A DNA stretch of 64,000 nt from Rhizobium sp. RU36D (GCF_900176345.1 NZ_FWXU01000014.1:62001-126000); one strand, 5' to 3'; positions 16,412 through 26,086 are shown, counted from the first letter of the stretch. The notes: generated by a model from the letters alone, not told the origin. Translations and numbers: made by a program.

Positions 16412-17497
16412 ATGAACATCGCCGTCACCCAATACCGCCATGTCGACGAGATGCGCCCCTGGTCCGACCGGGAGCATCTGCTCGAATGCGTCGCCGTCAC
16501 GCCTGAGGCGGCCGACGTGATGACCTTCACCTTCAAGCCCAACAAGCCGGGCCTCTGGTTCCGCTACATGCCGGGCCAGTTCGTCACGCTGGAGATCCCC
16601 GTAGGGCCTGAGCCGGTCATGCGCACCTACACGCTCTCCTCCAGCCCCTCCCGGCCCTACACGGTCGCGGTGACGGTGAAGGCGCAGAAGGACTCGATTG
16701 GCACGCGCTGGATGTTCGATCATCTGAAGCCTGGCATGGCGCTGAAGGCCTTCGGTCCGCTCGGCGATTTCTCCTATGCCAAATATCCGGGCAAGAAGTA
16801 TCTCTTCATCTCCGCCGGCTCCGGCATCACGCCGATGGTCTCGATGACCCGCGACATGAGCGACCGGGCCCCCGACAGCGACATCACCTTCCTAAACTGT
16901 GCGCGCTCGCCCGACGACATCATCTTCCGCTGGGAGCTTGAGGCCAAGGCTCGCGAGATGCCGCATCTGACGCTGGGCTTCATCGTCGAGCAGGTCTCGC
17001 GCGGCCAGCTCTGGTCGGGCCTCAAGGGCCGCATCGACAAGGCGAAGATCGCGCTTCTGGCGCCCGACTTCCTTGAGCGCACCGTCTTCTGCTGCGGCCC
17101 GGCCCCCTTCATGGCGACCGTGCGCGAGGCGTTGGAAGGTGCGGGCTTCGATATGAAGCAGTATCATGAGGAGGCTTTTCAGCCGGTCAAGCCGGAACCG
17201 ATGGTCGTCGTCGCCGATCATGCCGATGGCGAACAGGCCACGAAGGTCACCTTTGCGATGTCGGGCAAGGACGGCCTCTGCGCCCCCGGCCACACCGTGC
17301 TCCAGGCTGCCCGCGCTGCCGGCGTGCGCATAGCCGCCGCCTGCGAGTCAGGCCTTTGCGGCACCTGCAAGGTCATGAAGCTCTCGGGCGAGGTCGAGAT
17401 GGACCACAATGGCGGCATTCTCGATGACGAGATCGACGAGGGCTATATCCTGGCCTGCTGTTCGCGGCCCAGGGGTGACATCGAAATCGAGGCCTGA
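16412..17497 (+). CDS. Ferredoxin/FAD reductase component of the Rieske oxygenase
   Basis: About 361 residues. An FNR-like FAD domain comes first (RYMPGQFVTLEI, MRTYTLSSSP), then an NAD(P)-binding domain (FISAGSGITPMVSM; CCGPAPFM). A C-terminal plant-type [2Fe-2S] ferredoxin domain follows, with CESGLCGTC and a fourth Cys in LACCS. This GbcB/CntB-like architecture passes electrons from NAD(P)H to the Rieske oxygenase encoded next to it. The ATG is two bases past the oxygenase stop; a GTG at 16406 gives a 4-base overlap. The two genes are surely one transcriptional unit under the riboswitch. Confidence 0.92.
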   Translation: MNIAVTQYRHVDEMRPWSDREHLLECVAVTPEAADVMTFTFKPNKPGLWFRYMPGQFVTLEIPVGPEPVMRTYTLSSSPSRPYTVAVTVKAQKDSIGTRWMFDHLKPGMALKAFGPLGDFSYAKYPGKKYLFISAGSGITPMVSMTRDMSDRAPDSDITFLNCARSPDDIIFRWELEAKAREMPHLTLGFIVEQVSRGQLWSGLKGRIDKAKIALLAPDFLERTVFCCGPAPFMATVREALEGAGFDMKQYHEEAFQPVKPEPMVVVADHADGEQATKVTFAMSGKDGLCAPGHTVLQAARAAGVRIAAACESGLCGTCKVMKLSGEVEMDHNGGILDDEIDEGYILACCSRPRGDIEIEA

Positions 17498-17535
17498 GGC
17501 CAAGCCAGCGTGCCAACAAGGCATCCGCTCTGCTC

Positions 17536-17613
17536 GGGTCATCCTCGGCCCTAAGCCGAGGATCCATAAATTTCAAATGGTTATGGATATCAGGGTCAAG
17601 CCCGACCATGACG
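17536..17613. repeat. Short palindromic repeat with TCCTCGGC/GCCGAGGA hairpin
   Basis: GGGTCATCCTCGGCCCTAAG starts an 8-bp perfect hairpin (TCCTCGGC, loop CCTAA, GCCGAGGA), followed by GATCCATAAA and a second GGGTCAAGCCCGACC part. It resembles the repeated palindromic elements common between Rhizobiaceae genes. It lies between two convergent genes and may also act as a terminator. Confidence 0.55.
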
Positions 17614-17676
17614 GAACAAGGAGTGCCACGCCTTTTCGACGGCCCATCGAGGACTGAGGCCTCGCCTCGGCGCCTC

Positions 17677-18591
17677 TCATGCCGGCGTCGGAATGGCCGG
17701 TTCTGCCGGCACGCTCTCTTCGCTTTTCCCGGGGCTACGGCGCTCGGGAAAAACGCTGTCAAAGGCGTCGTCGATCAGGGCGAGCTTGGTCGCCTGTGCC
17801 TCCAGCATTTCGTTGACGAAGCCTATGGAAACCCACATGGCGCTTTTGCTGTTTTCGCCATCCCAGCCCAGGCTGCCCATGGATTCCGCTTCCCGAAGCT
17901 TTCGGGCGAGATGGCTGCGCGACAGGGGCAGCCAGCCGGCCAGATCGGCGATGGATTTGACCTCAGTCGGATAGCGCTGGCCGTCTTCGCTCAATTCTCC
18001 CAGTCCGGCGATCAGCCAGTCCATGATATTGCCGCCATTGTTGAGCCAGGTGAACAGCGAGAAGGTCTTTTGCGGCTGGCGGATCGCCGGATCCATCATC
18101 AAGCGATCGGCAATTTCGGGATGAAGCCGCGCCATGGAGTCCTCCTCTGCCAGGAAGATTTCCAGCCGATTGCCGCCATCCAGCCGGTCAAGCGTCGCCA
18201 AATGGCTCATCGCCCAGGATCGGATGGCGTCCAGCGCTTCCGGCGACCCTGCCAAGGGGCGCGCGCGCTTGTCTGTGGGCAGGGTGATCTGCACCATGAC
18301 GCCGTAGTGCAGCATTTCCTTGATGAAGGCATCGGCGGTGTTGCGGCTCGATAATTGATACTTGGCCACGACGTCGAAAAGCCTCGACAGCGTCGGCGCA
18401 GGCTCCAGCCCCCGCATGTGGCGATAGAACAGGGCGGCCGATGCGTGGGCAAGCAGCCAGCGCTGCTGGGTCGCAAAGACCGAGGATAGCCGGGGATTTC
18501 TGTTATAGGCCTCCAGCATGGTGCCGGCATAGATCTTGATAATGGGCAAAAACTGCGGATTGCCCAGAATGTCCTGCGCCGCCATGGCCAT
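17677..18591 (-). CDS. Putative helix-turn-helix regulator of unrecognised family
   Basis: About 304 residues from the MAMAAQDI start; the frame is open further upstream but that part reads as non-coding. The C-terminal third has a winged-helix-like segment (SIADLAGWLPLSRSHLARKLREAESMGSLGW). The N-terminal two thirds are helical with no recognised ligand domain. The gene is divergent from the ABC transporter/CoA-ligation operon across a 457-bp gap that holds a 17-bp palindrome. That placement fits a local transcriptional regulator. I cannot name the family, and function is inferred from the HTH-like stretch and the location. Confidence 0.55.
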   Translation of the reverse strand: MAMAAQDILGNPQFLPIIKIYAGTMLEAYNRNPRLSSVFATQQRWLLAHASAALFYRHMRGLEPAPTLSRLFDVVAKYQLSSRNTADAFIKEMLHYGVMVQITLPTDKRARPLAGSPEALDAIRSWAMSHLATLDRLDGGNRLEIFLAEEDSMARLHPEIADRLMMDPAIRQPQKTFSLFTWLNNGGNIMDWLIAGLGELSEDGQRYPTEVKSIADLAGWLPLSRSHLARKLREAESMGSLGWDGENSKSAMWVSIGFVNEMLEAQATKLALIDDAFDSVFPERRSPGKSEESVPAEPAIPTPA

Positions 18592-18728
18592 GGTCGCCCC
18601 CCAAAGTAACCTGACACACCCCACACCCGATCTGCAGCACGGATAATGGTGCTGACGGATGTCCCAAAAAAGTAATGCAATAAGAAATTTTCCGCTTGTA
18701 CTCATCTGCCTTCGCCAAGGCAAGCAGA

Positions 18729-18745
18729 GTGACACCCAATGTCAC
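18729..18745. promoter_or_regulatory. 17-bp palindrome in the divergent control region, candidate operator
   Basis: GTGACACCCAATGTCAC has perfect 6-bp arms. It lies in the 457-bp gap (18592-19048) between the putative regulator and the ABC transporter genes. Nothing else in this gap looks like a gene; it also has an A/T-rich run near 18940-18960 that could hold the operon promoter. The binding protein is unknown. Confidence 0.4.
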
Positions 18746-19048
18746 GGGTTTCAGGGGCAAACCCACAGCCGATATTGGCGCGCAACGGCTCCCGCGAAAT
18801 GCAGTCGAAAAGCCTTTAAACCTGCTTAGAAACACGCCGCACAACTGCAGATCATCAGGCACGGCTATCGATCCATGCGGCTGGATCTCTCCTGCAATCC
18901 GAAGCGCGGCGTCTGCGTTGCCTTCCTGGCAATGACAAAAACTAAAAATTCTTCTTTATTAGAACGCTGCCTTCGCACATCATTTCCCCATTGCCACAAG
19001 GCAAACGGCATCTGCTTCCATCGGATGCCCAAAAAACAGGGGAACCAA

Positions 19049-20080
19049 ATGTCCAATTTCTCGATGAACCGGCGTGGCTTCCTCGCCGGGGCCGCGGCTG
19101 CGGGTTCGCTTGCCGCCACCTCCAGCCTGCTCAGCATCAAGTCCGCCTATGGCGCCGAAGCCACAATTCGCATGCAGCTCGGCTGGCTCGCCTCCAACGG
19201 CATCCTCGGCGAAGTGGTCGCCATCAAGAAGGGCTTCTACAAGGAAGCCGGCGTGGCGCTGGAAATCGTGCCCGGCGGCCCGAATGTCGATGGTGTCGCC
19301 GGCGTAGCGTCGGGCCAGTCCACGCTCGGCCAGATCTCCTCCAGCCCTTCGGTCATGCTCGCCCGCTCGGCCGGCATGCCGATCAAGGCGATTGCCGCCG
19401 GCTACCAGAAGCATCCCTTCGCCTATTTCTCCCGCAAGGGCAATCCGATCGCCTCGCCCAAGGATATGATCGGCAAGACCATCGCCACCCAGCCGACCGC
19501 CTTCATCCTGTTGCGCGCGCTGCTCGCCAAGAACGGCATCGCCGAAGACCAGGTGAAGATGGTCAATATGGGCTCCGACATGAACCAGTTGATTACGGGC
19601 CAGGCGGATGCCGTCACCGGCTGGGTCACCAACACCAATGCGCTGAAGGCGCTGGGGGATGACCGCGTCGACCTGATGCTCTGGGATGGCGGCCTGCAGC
19701 TCTATGCCAACGTCTACTACACGACAGACGACCAGCTGGCGAACCATTCGGACGAGCTGACCCGCTTCATGGGCGCCACGGCCAAGGGCTGGGGCTATGC
19801 CCGCGACAACCAGGAAGAGGCCGTCAATATCCTCGTCGAGGCCTATCCCAACATGGACAAGGCGAGCGAGCTGGAAGCCATCGGCCCGCTGATGAAATTC
19901 GCCTTCAACGAGGTGACCGCTACGAACGGCTGGGGCGCGATGGCCCCGGCAAACTGGGAAGCCCAGCTCAAGTCCTATGCCGATCTCGGCCAGTTCAAGG
20001 GCACGGTGCCTGGTGTCAACGACGTCATGAGCCTCGCGATCCTGGAGGCCACGACCGAAATCCGCAAACAGGTGGGGTGA
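19049..20080 (+). CDS. ABC transporter substrate-binding protein, NMT1/SsuA-like, Tat-exported
   Basis: 343 residues. The N-terminus contains NRRGFLAG, a twin-arginine motif, followed by a hydrophobic stretch and an AYGAEA cleavage region, so export should be by the Tat pathway. The mature part is the NMT1/THI5 and SsuA/TauA/NrtA fold (QLGWLASNGILGEVVAIKKGFYKEAG). These bind sulfonates, nitrate, pyrimidine precursors or aromatic acids. The start has AGGGGAA upstream; a long upstream extension of the frame lacks this. It is the first gene of a tightly packed operon. Confidence 0.9.
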   Translation: MSNFSMNRRGFLAGAAAAGSLAATSSLLSIKSAYGAEATIRMQLGWLASNGILGEVVAIKKGFYKEAGVALEIVPGGPNVDGVAGVASGQSTLGQISSSPSVMLARSAGMPIKAIAAGYQKHPFAYFSRKGNPIASPKDMIGKTIATQPTAFILLRALLAKNGIAEDQVKMVNMGSDMNQLITGQADAVTGWVTNTNALKALGDDRVDLMLWDGGLQLYANVYYTTDDQLANHSDELTRFMGATAKGWGYARDNQEEAVNILVEAYPNMDKASELEAIGPLMKFAFNEVTATNGWGAMAPANWEAQLKSYADLGQFKGTVPGVNDVMSLAILEATTEIRKQVG

Positions 20081-20898
20081 TGGTCATGGCGGCAGGGCTC
20101 GCGAAACAGCACACCCCCACGGATGCGGCTTTTTCCGAGCCCGCCGTCTCGATCCGCAATCTCGATATCCGCTTCGGCAGCGGCGCCTCGCAATTCACGG
20201 CGCTGTCGAAGGTGTCGGTCGATATCCCGCAGGGTGGGTTCGTCACCATGCTCGGACCATCCGGCTGCGGAAAATCGACGCTGCTCCGTTGCGTCGCCGA
20301 TCTCGTGCCGATCAGCGGCGGCTCGGTCTCGGTGAACGGTCGCACGCCGAAGCAGGCCCGCGAGGGCCGCGACTTCGCCTTCGTCTTCCAGGAGGCGACG
20401 CTTTTGCCCTGGCGGACGGCGATTGAAAACGTGCGCCTGCCGCTTGAGGTGGGCCGGCGCGAGCCGGGCATGACCTATGCCGATCCGGAACAATTGCTGG
20501 AACTGGTCGGCCTCAAGGGACGCGAAAACGCCCTGCCGGAGGAGCTTTCCGGCGGCCAGCGCCAGCGCGTGGCTATTGCCCGAGCGCTCGTCACCCGCCC
20601 GCGCATCCTGCTGATGGACGAGCCCTTCGGCGCGCTTGATGAGATCACCCGCGACAAGCTGAACGAGGAATTGCTGCGGCTGTGGCAGGAGACGGGCACG
20701 ACCATCCTGTTCGTCACCCATTCCATTCCCGAAGCGGTGTTCCTAGGCCAGCATGTGCTGATGCTGCAGTCCCATCCGGGCCGGGTGAAGGAATTCCTCA
20801 AGGTGGAGCTGCCCTATCCGCGCTCCCTCAAGATCCGTGACACGCTGGAATTCGTGCAGATCACCGCGCATCTGCGCGCCCTGCTGGAGGAATGCTGA
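20080..20898 (+). CDS. ABC transporter ATP-binding protein (SsuB/TauB-like)
   Basis: About 272 residues with Walker A GPSGCGKST, Q-loop FQEATLLPW, signature LSGGQRQRVAIAR, Walker B ILLMDEPFGALD and H-loop VTHSIPEA. It is the cytoplasmic motor of the importer formed with its neighbours. The start overlaps the stop of the binding-protein gene (TGATG); ATG 20086 is an alternative. Confidence 0.95.
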   Translation: MVMAAGLAKQHTPTDAAFSEPAVSIRNLDIRFGSGASQFTALSKVSVDIPQGGFVTMLGPSGCGKSTLLRCVADLVPISGGSVSVNGRTPKQAREGRDFAFVFQEATLLPWRTAIENVRLPLEVGRREPGMTYADPEQLLELVGLKGRENALPEELSGGQRQRVAIARALVTRPRILLMDEPFGALDEITRDKLNEELLRLWQETGTTILFVTHSIPEAVFLGQHVLMLQSHPGRVKEFLKVELPYPRSLKIRDTLEFVQITAHLRALLEEC

Positions 20899-21734
20899 TG
20901 AGCGACGTAATTAGAGCGACAAAGGCAGGCGAGGCCGATGGTCCCCTGCCCTTCACCATCAAGCTGCAGAAGGGCCTGATGAACTGGATTGCCGGCCGCT
21001 GGCCGACCATCACCGCCGCGATCGGCTGCATCGTGCTGTGGCAGGCCGTGGTCACCATCTTCGCGGTGCCCACCTTCATGGCCCCGGCCCCGCTCGATGT
21101 GCTCGGCGCCTTCCGCGACAATGCCGGCGTGCTGTGGATCAACCTGCTGCCGACGCTGATGGAGGCGCTGGCCGGCTTCTTCTTCGGCAATCTCGCCGCC
21201 ATTTTGCTGGCCGTGTGGTTCGTGCACAATGACAATGCGGAAAAGGCCTTCTATCCCCTCGCGGTCTTCATCAAATCCATCCCGATCATCGCGCTCGCAC
21301 CGATCCTGGTCTTGATCTTCGGCAATGGCGTGGCGCCCAAGATCATCATCGCGGGGCTGATCTGCTTCTTCCCGACACTGGTCAACATGGTCCAGGGTTT
21401 GCGCTCGGCGAGCCCCGCCATGCTGGATCTGATGCGGGTGCTTTCCGCCAGCAAGATGGAAATCCTCTGGAAGGTGCGCCTGCCCGCCTCCATGCCGTTC
21501 CTCTTCGCCGCGCTTCGCATCGCCGCCACCAGCTGCGTGATGGGCGCCATCGTCGCGGAATGGATCGGCTCCAGCTTCGGGCTCGGCGCGCTGATCATCG
21601 AGGCGACCTATAATTTCCGCTCGCCCCTGCTCTACGCCACCGTCGTGATCGCGGCCGCCCTTGCCGTCGCGCTCTTTTCCATCGTCTCCATCGCGGAAAA
21701 GAAGATCGTCCGCTGGAAGACCAGCGACCACTGA
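20898..21734 (+). CDS. ABC transporter permease (SsuC-like, BPD_transp_1)
   Basis: About 278 residues with six hydrophobic segments. The EAA coupling loop reads GLRSASPAMLDLMRVLSASKMEILWKVRLPASMP in the usual place. ATG 20898 overlaps the ATPase stop (TGATG) and has GGAGG upstream. It completes the three-component importer. The substrate is probably a small acid that the following CoA-dependent enzymes degrade. Confidence 0.94.
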   Translation: MSDVIRATKAGEADGPLPFTIKLQKGLMNWIAGRWPTITAAIGCIVLWQAVVTIFAVPTFMAPAPLDVLGAFRDNAGVLWINLLPTLMEALAGFFFGNLAAILLAVWFVHNDNAEKAFYPLAVFIKSIPIIALAPILVLIFGNGVAPKIIIAGLICFFPTLVNMVQGLRSASPAMLDLMRVLSASKMEILWKVRLPASMPFLFAALRIAATSCVMGAIVAEWIGSSFGLGALIIEATYNFRSPLLYATVVIAAALAVALFSIVSIAEKKIVRWKTSDH

Positions 21735-21805
21735 CCCCGTACCAGTCCGGGCGGCAAGCGCAATCGCTTCTGCCGGACAGGCCTGAGAAACGACAGGATA
21801 TCACC

Positions 21806-23164
21806 ATGACAATCACCATCCACCGCCCCGCGGCCGAGGTTCCGGTCGTCGATACCTCCAATGTCGTCGTGGTCGGCGGCGGCCCGGCCGGCATATCCGC
21901 CGCCGTCTCGGCTGCCCGCAACGGCGCCAGCGTCACGCTGATCGAGCGCTATCCCTATCTCGGCGGCCTTGCCTCCGGCGGCATGGTGCTGGTGCTGGAC
22001 GACATGACCAATGACCACGAGGTGACCGTGCGCGGGCTGTGCCTCGAAATGATCGAGCGCATGCAGAAGAAGGGGCTGTGCGTCACGCCGGATCCCAAGG
22101 ACATGATGGACCATATCAGGGCAACGCCGGAGGCCTGGCGCCGCTGGTCGCGCTGGGGCCTGTTCGACTTCCACACCCAGACCATGCCGCATCCGGTCTG
22201 CTTTTCCGCGGCCTTCGATCCCGATGCCTTCAAGGGTGTGTCCTATGACCTGATCCGCGAATCCGGCGTGAAGCTTCGGACCCATAGCTGGTTCTCCCAC
22301 ACCATCGTTGAGGGCGGCGTGGTCAAGGGCGTGGTCTGCCAGACCAAGGCCGGCTTGCAGGCGATCATGGGCGACGTGATCATCGACACCACAGGCGATC
22401 TCGATGTAGCGGCCAGCGCCGGGGCTGCCCATATCGAGGACAATTTCATCCTGACCACCGTCTCGCGCTGGGGCGGGGTCGATACCGATGCCGCCGAGCG
22501 CTTCGAGCATGAGGAGCCGGAACGCTTCAAGCGGCTGGACCATGAGGCCAAGCGCCTGATCGGCGGCTGCTGGTCCTTCTGGTGGCTGAAGACCCCGCTG
22601 CCGGGCGTGGTCTGGCTCAACTGCCCGCATATGCCCAAGCTTTCCGGCCTCAGCGTCGAGGACCTGACCACGGCGGAAATGGAAGGCCGCAGCCGCATCG
22701 GCAAGCTGCTGGATTTCGCCCGGGAACAGCTGCCGGGCTTCGAGAAGGCCTATGTGGTGGATTTTGCGCCGCAGACCGGTGTGCGCCAGACACGCCTGCT
22801 TCAGGGCGAATATGTGGTGACCAAGGACGATGTGGCGAGCCGCCGGCACTTTGCCGATACGGTCTGCCGCGGGCGCGACTACTACACCCCCTACCGCGCC
22901 ATGCTGCCGCGCGAGATCGACCAGATCCTGGTGGCCGGCCGCCACTATTCCGCAACGCCGCAGGCGCAGAAGTCGAGCCGCGAAATCCCGCCCTGCATGG
23001 CCATGGGCGAGGCCGCGGGCGTTGCTGCCGTCGTGGCGCTTAATGCCGGAACCACGGTCCGCAAGGCCGATATCACCGAAATCCAAAAGAGGATGCGCGC
23101 GCAAGGGGCAGACCCCGGCGACACGCCATCTGCCAATGCATCATTCCTGGAGGCTGCCGAATGA
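21806..23164 (+). CDS. FAD-dependent oxidoreductase (PF12831-type)
   Basis: 452 residues. It starts with a Rossmann dinucleotide-binding site (VVVGGGPAGISAAVSAARNG) followed by ERYPYLGG and ASGG, the arrangement of FAD_oxidored-family flavoproteins. The C-terminal half has QKSSREIPPCMAMGEAAG, typical of the second FAD-contact segment. The chemistry is probably dehydrogenation or demethylation of the imported substrate; it is not determined. It shares a 4-base overlap (ATGA) with the next gene, so translation is coupled. AGGA lies upstream of the ATG. Confidence 0.88.
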   Translation: MTITIHRPAAEVPVVDTSNVVVVGGGPAGISAAVSAARNGASVTLIERYPYLGGLASGGMVLVLDDMTNDHEVTVRGLCLEMIERMQKKGLCVTPDPKDMMDHIRATPEAWRRWSRWGLFDFHTQTMPHPVCFSAAFDPDAFKGVSYDLIRESGVKLRTHSWFSHTIVEGGVVKGVVCQTKAGLQAIMGDVIIDTTGDLDVAASAGAAHIEDNFILTTVSRWGGVDTDAAERFEHEEPERFKRLDHEAKRLIGGCWSFWWLKTPLPGVVWLNCPHMPKLSGLSVEDLTTAEMEGRSRIGKLLDFAREQLPGFEKAYVVDFAPQTGVRQTRLLQGEYVVTKDDVASRRHFADTVCRGRDYYTPYRAMLPREIDQILVAGRHYSATPQAQKSSREIPPCMAMGEAAGVAAVVALNAGTTVRKADITEIQKRMRAQGADPGDTPSANASFLEAAE

Positions 23165-24321
23165 CCCCCCTTCCCCTCGATGGCGTCCGCGTGATCGATT
23201 TCACCCAGGTCATGCTTGGCCCCTGCTGCACGCAGACGCTGGCCGACTACGGCGCCGAGGTCATCAAGATCGAAAAGGCCAAGATCGGCGACCTCTCGCG
23301 CTGGTCGCTTGGGTCTGATCCTGACGGGCTGAACAACCCGGTCTTCTGCTCGCTCAATCGCAACAAGAAGAGCCTGGCGCTGGACCTGAAGCAGAAGGCG
23401 GTGCTGGACGGCATTCTCGACCTGATCAAGGGCGCCGATGTCGTGGTTAACAATTTCCGTCCTGGGGTGATGGAGCGCATGGGGCTGGGCTATGAGACGC
23501 TGAAGGCGCTGAACCCCAAGCTGATCTATGCCGTCGGAACCGGTTTCGGGCTGGAGGGTCCCTACAAGCACAAGGGCGGCCAGGACATCCTGGCCCAGGC
23601 GCTGACCGGGCTGATGAAACGCAAGACTGACGAGAGCCACCCGACCGCGATCTATGCCACGCCGCTTGCCGACTATGCCGCCGGCATGCATCTGGTCCAG
23701 GGCGTGTTGCTGGCGCTCTTGCACCGGGCGAAAACCGGCGAAGGCCAGCAGGTCTCCGTCAGCCTCTATTCGTCGATGCTGGCCCTGCAAATGCAGGAGG
23801 GTGCGGCCTGGATGATGCGCGAGAAGAAGCTCAACTGGGGCGCCTTCCCGCTGACCGGCTGCTTTGCCACGACAGACGGCGAGATCGTCATGGTCGGCGC
23901 CTTCAAGCAGAACCCGTTGCGCGACATCTGCGAGGCGCTTGAGATCGAAGACCTGTCGCTGAAGCCGGAATTTGCCGATTTCGACAAGCAGATGGCAAAC
24001 CGCCCCCTGCTCCAGGAGATATTCCGCGAGAATTTTGCCAGGAATTCCAATGGACATTGGTTGAAGCGGCTGGAGGGTGTCGATATTCTCTGCGCGCCGG
24101 TGCGCACGCTGGACGAGGCGCTGGAGGACGAGCAGACCCGCATCAACGGCATGCTGCTGGAGGCGGGAGAAACCCCGGCAGGCCCCGTGCGGCTCGTCGG
24201 GTCGCCGATCCAGCTGTCTGCGGCGCCGGTCACGGTGCGCATTCCCCCGCCGACGCTCGGACAACACAACGAGGAATATTTTCCTAGTTCAGAATTGTCA
24301 TTGACGGGCGATGCGGCATGA
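23161..24321 (+). CDS. Type III CoA-transferase, CaiB/BaiF family
   Basis: 386 residues of class III CoA transferase. The N-terminal GVRVIDFTQVMLGPCCTQTLADYGAEVIKIE and SLNRNKKSLALDLK motifs are diagnostic. The catalytic Asp is expected in the GQDILAQALTG region. The enzyme moves CoA from a CoA donor to a carboxylic acid. The overlap with the flavoprotein and enoyl-CoA hydratase genes shows one operon and implies a CoA-dependent degradation route, similar in layout to CaiB-CaiD of carnitine metabolism. Confidence 0.93.
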   Translation: MTPLPLDGVRVIDFTQVMLGPCCTQTLADYGAEVIKIEKAKIGDLSRWSLGSDPDGLNNPVFCSLNRNKKSLALDLKQKAVLDGILDLIKGADVVVNNFRPGVMERMGLGYETLKALNPKLIYAVGTGFGLEGPYKHKGGQDILAQALTGLMKRKTDESHPTAIYATPLADYAAGMHLVQGVLLALLHRAKTGEGQQVSVSLYSSMLALQMQEGAAWMMREKKLNWGAFPLTGCFATTDGEIVMVGAFKQNPLRDICEALEIEDLSLKPEFADFDKQMANRPLLQEIFRENFARNSNGHWLKRLEGVDILCAPVRTLDEALEDEQTRINGMLLEAGETPAGPVRLVGSPIQLSAAPVTVRIPPPTLGQHNEEYFPSSELSLTGDAA

Positions 24322-25094
24322 GCGTGCTGTTCGAGGTCAAGGACCGGGTCGCCCGCGTCACGATCAACCGGCCGGAGCGGATGAACGCCCTTGACGCATC
24401 GGCCGAAGACGCGATCGAGGCGATCTGGCGGGAAATCGAGTCCCGCGACGATATCAGTTGCGTGGTGCTGACAGGCGCGGGCGAGAAGGCCTTTTCCGCC
24501 GGCGCGGACCTGAAGGGTGGCTCGGGCAAGTCGGGCATTGACTATTGGGCCCATGCGCGGCCCTCCGGCTTCGGCGGCATTGCCTTTCGCCGCTCGCTCG
24601 ACGTGCCCGTCATCGCCCGGGTCCAGGGCTATGCGCTGGGCGGCGGCTTCGAGATGGTGCTGGGCTGCGACATCGTCATTGCCTCCGACAATGCGAAATT
24701 CGGCCTGCCGGAAGCGCGGGTCGGGCGCATGCCGCTCGATGGCGGCATGATCCTCCTGCAACGCAAGATCCCGTTTAACCAGGCCATGGGCGTGATGCTG
24801 AGCGGCCGGCATTTTTCCGCCGAGGACATGGCCCGCTTCGGCATCGTCAACGAGGTGACGACCCGCGACGGTCTGGATGAGGCGGTCGAGCGCTGGGTCG
24901 CGGACCTGCTCGCCTGCTCGCCGCTGTCGCTCAAGGCAATCAAGCAGACCGTCAATCGCACGGGGCATCTCACGCCGGCGGAAGCGCAGGCGCTGCGCAC
25001 GCCTGCCCTGGTCAGGGCTCTGCAGAGCGAGGATGCCGAGGAGGGCGTGCTGGCCTTCCAGGAGAAGCGGGCGCCGGTCTGGCGGGGACGGTGA
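24318..25094 (+). CDS. Enoyl-CoA hydratase/isomerase family protein
   Basis: 258 residues of the crotonase fold. The oxyanion-hole glycines are in GAGEKAFSAGADLKGG and GYALGGGFEMVLGCD, and a catalytic Glu lies in LPEARVG. It starts at ATGA overlapping the CoA-transferase stop. It probably hydrates or isomerises the CoA thioester made by the preceding enzyme. The substrate is not resolved; CaiD-like crotonobetainyl-CoA hydration is one possibility given the betaine-type oxygenase nearby. Confidence 0.93.
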   Translation: MSVLFEVKDRVARVTINRPERMNALDASAEDAIEAIWREIESRDDISCVVLTGAGEKAFSAGADLKGGSGKSGIDYWAHARPSGFGGIAFRRSLDVPVIARVQGYALGGGFEMVLGCDIVIASDNAKFGLPEARVGRMPLDGGMILLQRKIPFNQAMGVMLSGRHFSAEDMARFGIVNEVTTRDGLDEAVERWVADLLACSPLSLKAIKQTVNRTGHLTPAEAQALRTPALVRALQSEDAEEGVLAFQEKRAPVWRGR

Positions 25095-25134
25095 GATGGT
25101 ATAAACTGAGGCCGTCACACCTGCCGGAGGCCCG

Positions 25135-26064
25135 ATGCACGCCAGCATTCTCAAATATTTTGCCGCGATCGCCCGCACCGGCTCGATCCGCAAGGCCTCG
25201 GAAGAACTGCATGTCGCCACATCGGCGCTGAGCCGGCAGATCAAGAAGCTGGAGGACGAGCTGGGTACGCCCGTCTTCGAGCGCTTCTCCGATGGCCTGC
25301 GGCTGACATCCGCCGGCGAGATCGTGCTGCGCCATGCGCGCGAGACGCTGCAGCGCTATGAGGTGATGAAGGGGGATCTCGGCGACCTCAAGGGCAAGAA
25401 GACCGGCCGCGTGCACATCGCTTGCCTTGATAGCCTTGCCGTGCAGTTCCTGCCGGAACAGGTGGCGGAGTTCCACCGGCGGCACCCGGCGGTCGATTTC
25501 CGCATCCGCGCGGAAAGCTACAATATCTATCAACGGCTGGCGGAAGGTGATGTCGATATCGGCATCACCTTCGATGTCGACAGGCCGCCCGACATCGCGA
25601 TGATCCGCGGGGTGAGCATGCCGCTGATGGCAATCGTCGCGCGGCATCATCCGCTGGCGCGGCAAAAGAGCGTCAGCCTGCAGGAATGCGCCCAGTTCAA
25701 CCTACTGCTCCAGCTCAACAACGATGTGATGAGTTCGATGATTTCAATCGAACTCGGCGCGCTGGAGCGCAACGGCCGCAACTTCATCTCCACCAACAGC
25801 CAGATGATGCTGAAGCCGCTGATCCTCTCCGGCGTCGGCGTCGCCTTCTTCACCCCGCTTGGCCTGCTGCAGGAACTCGAGGCCGGGGAGGTGGTGGCGC
25901 TGCATATTTCCGGATCACGGCTGCGCGACCTGAAGGTCGGCGTGGTGGTGCCGCGCCAACGCAAGCTCACCCACGCCGCCGATGCCATGGCGCAATTCCT
26001 CAGCGACGGGCTGGAACGCTTCAGCCTGAAGATCACCGCCGCGCTGGAACGCGGCAAGGTCTAG
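25135..26064 (+). CDS. LysR-family transcriptional regulator
   Basis: 309 residues with an N-terminal winged helix (ILKYFAAIARTGSIRKASEELHVATSALSRQIKKLE) and a periplasmic-binding-like effector domain. GGAGG precedes the ATG. It lies 40 bp after the hydratase gene on the same strand, so it may be the last gene of the operon it controls, which is less common than the divergent LysR layout. Confidence 0.94.
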   Translation: MHASILKYFAAIARTGSIRKASEELHVATSALSRQIKKLEDELGTPVFERFSDGLRLTSAGEIVLRHARETLQRYEVMKGDLGDLKGKKTGRVHIACLDSLAVQFLPEQVAEFHRRHPAVDFRIRAESYNIYQRLAEGDVDIGITFDVDRPPDIAMIRGVSMPLMAIVARHHPLARQKSVSLQECAQFNLLLQLNNDVMSSMISIELGALERNGRNFISTNSQMMLKPLILSGVGVAFFTPLGLLQELEAGEVVALHISGSRLRDLKVGVVVPRQRKLTHAADAMAQFLSDGLERFSLKITAALERGKV

Positions 26065-26086
26065 ACTTGGCGCCCAGCCACCCCGC

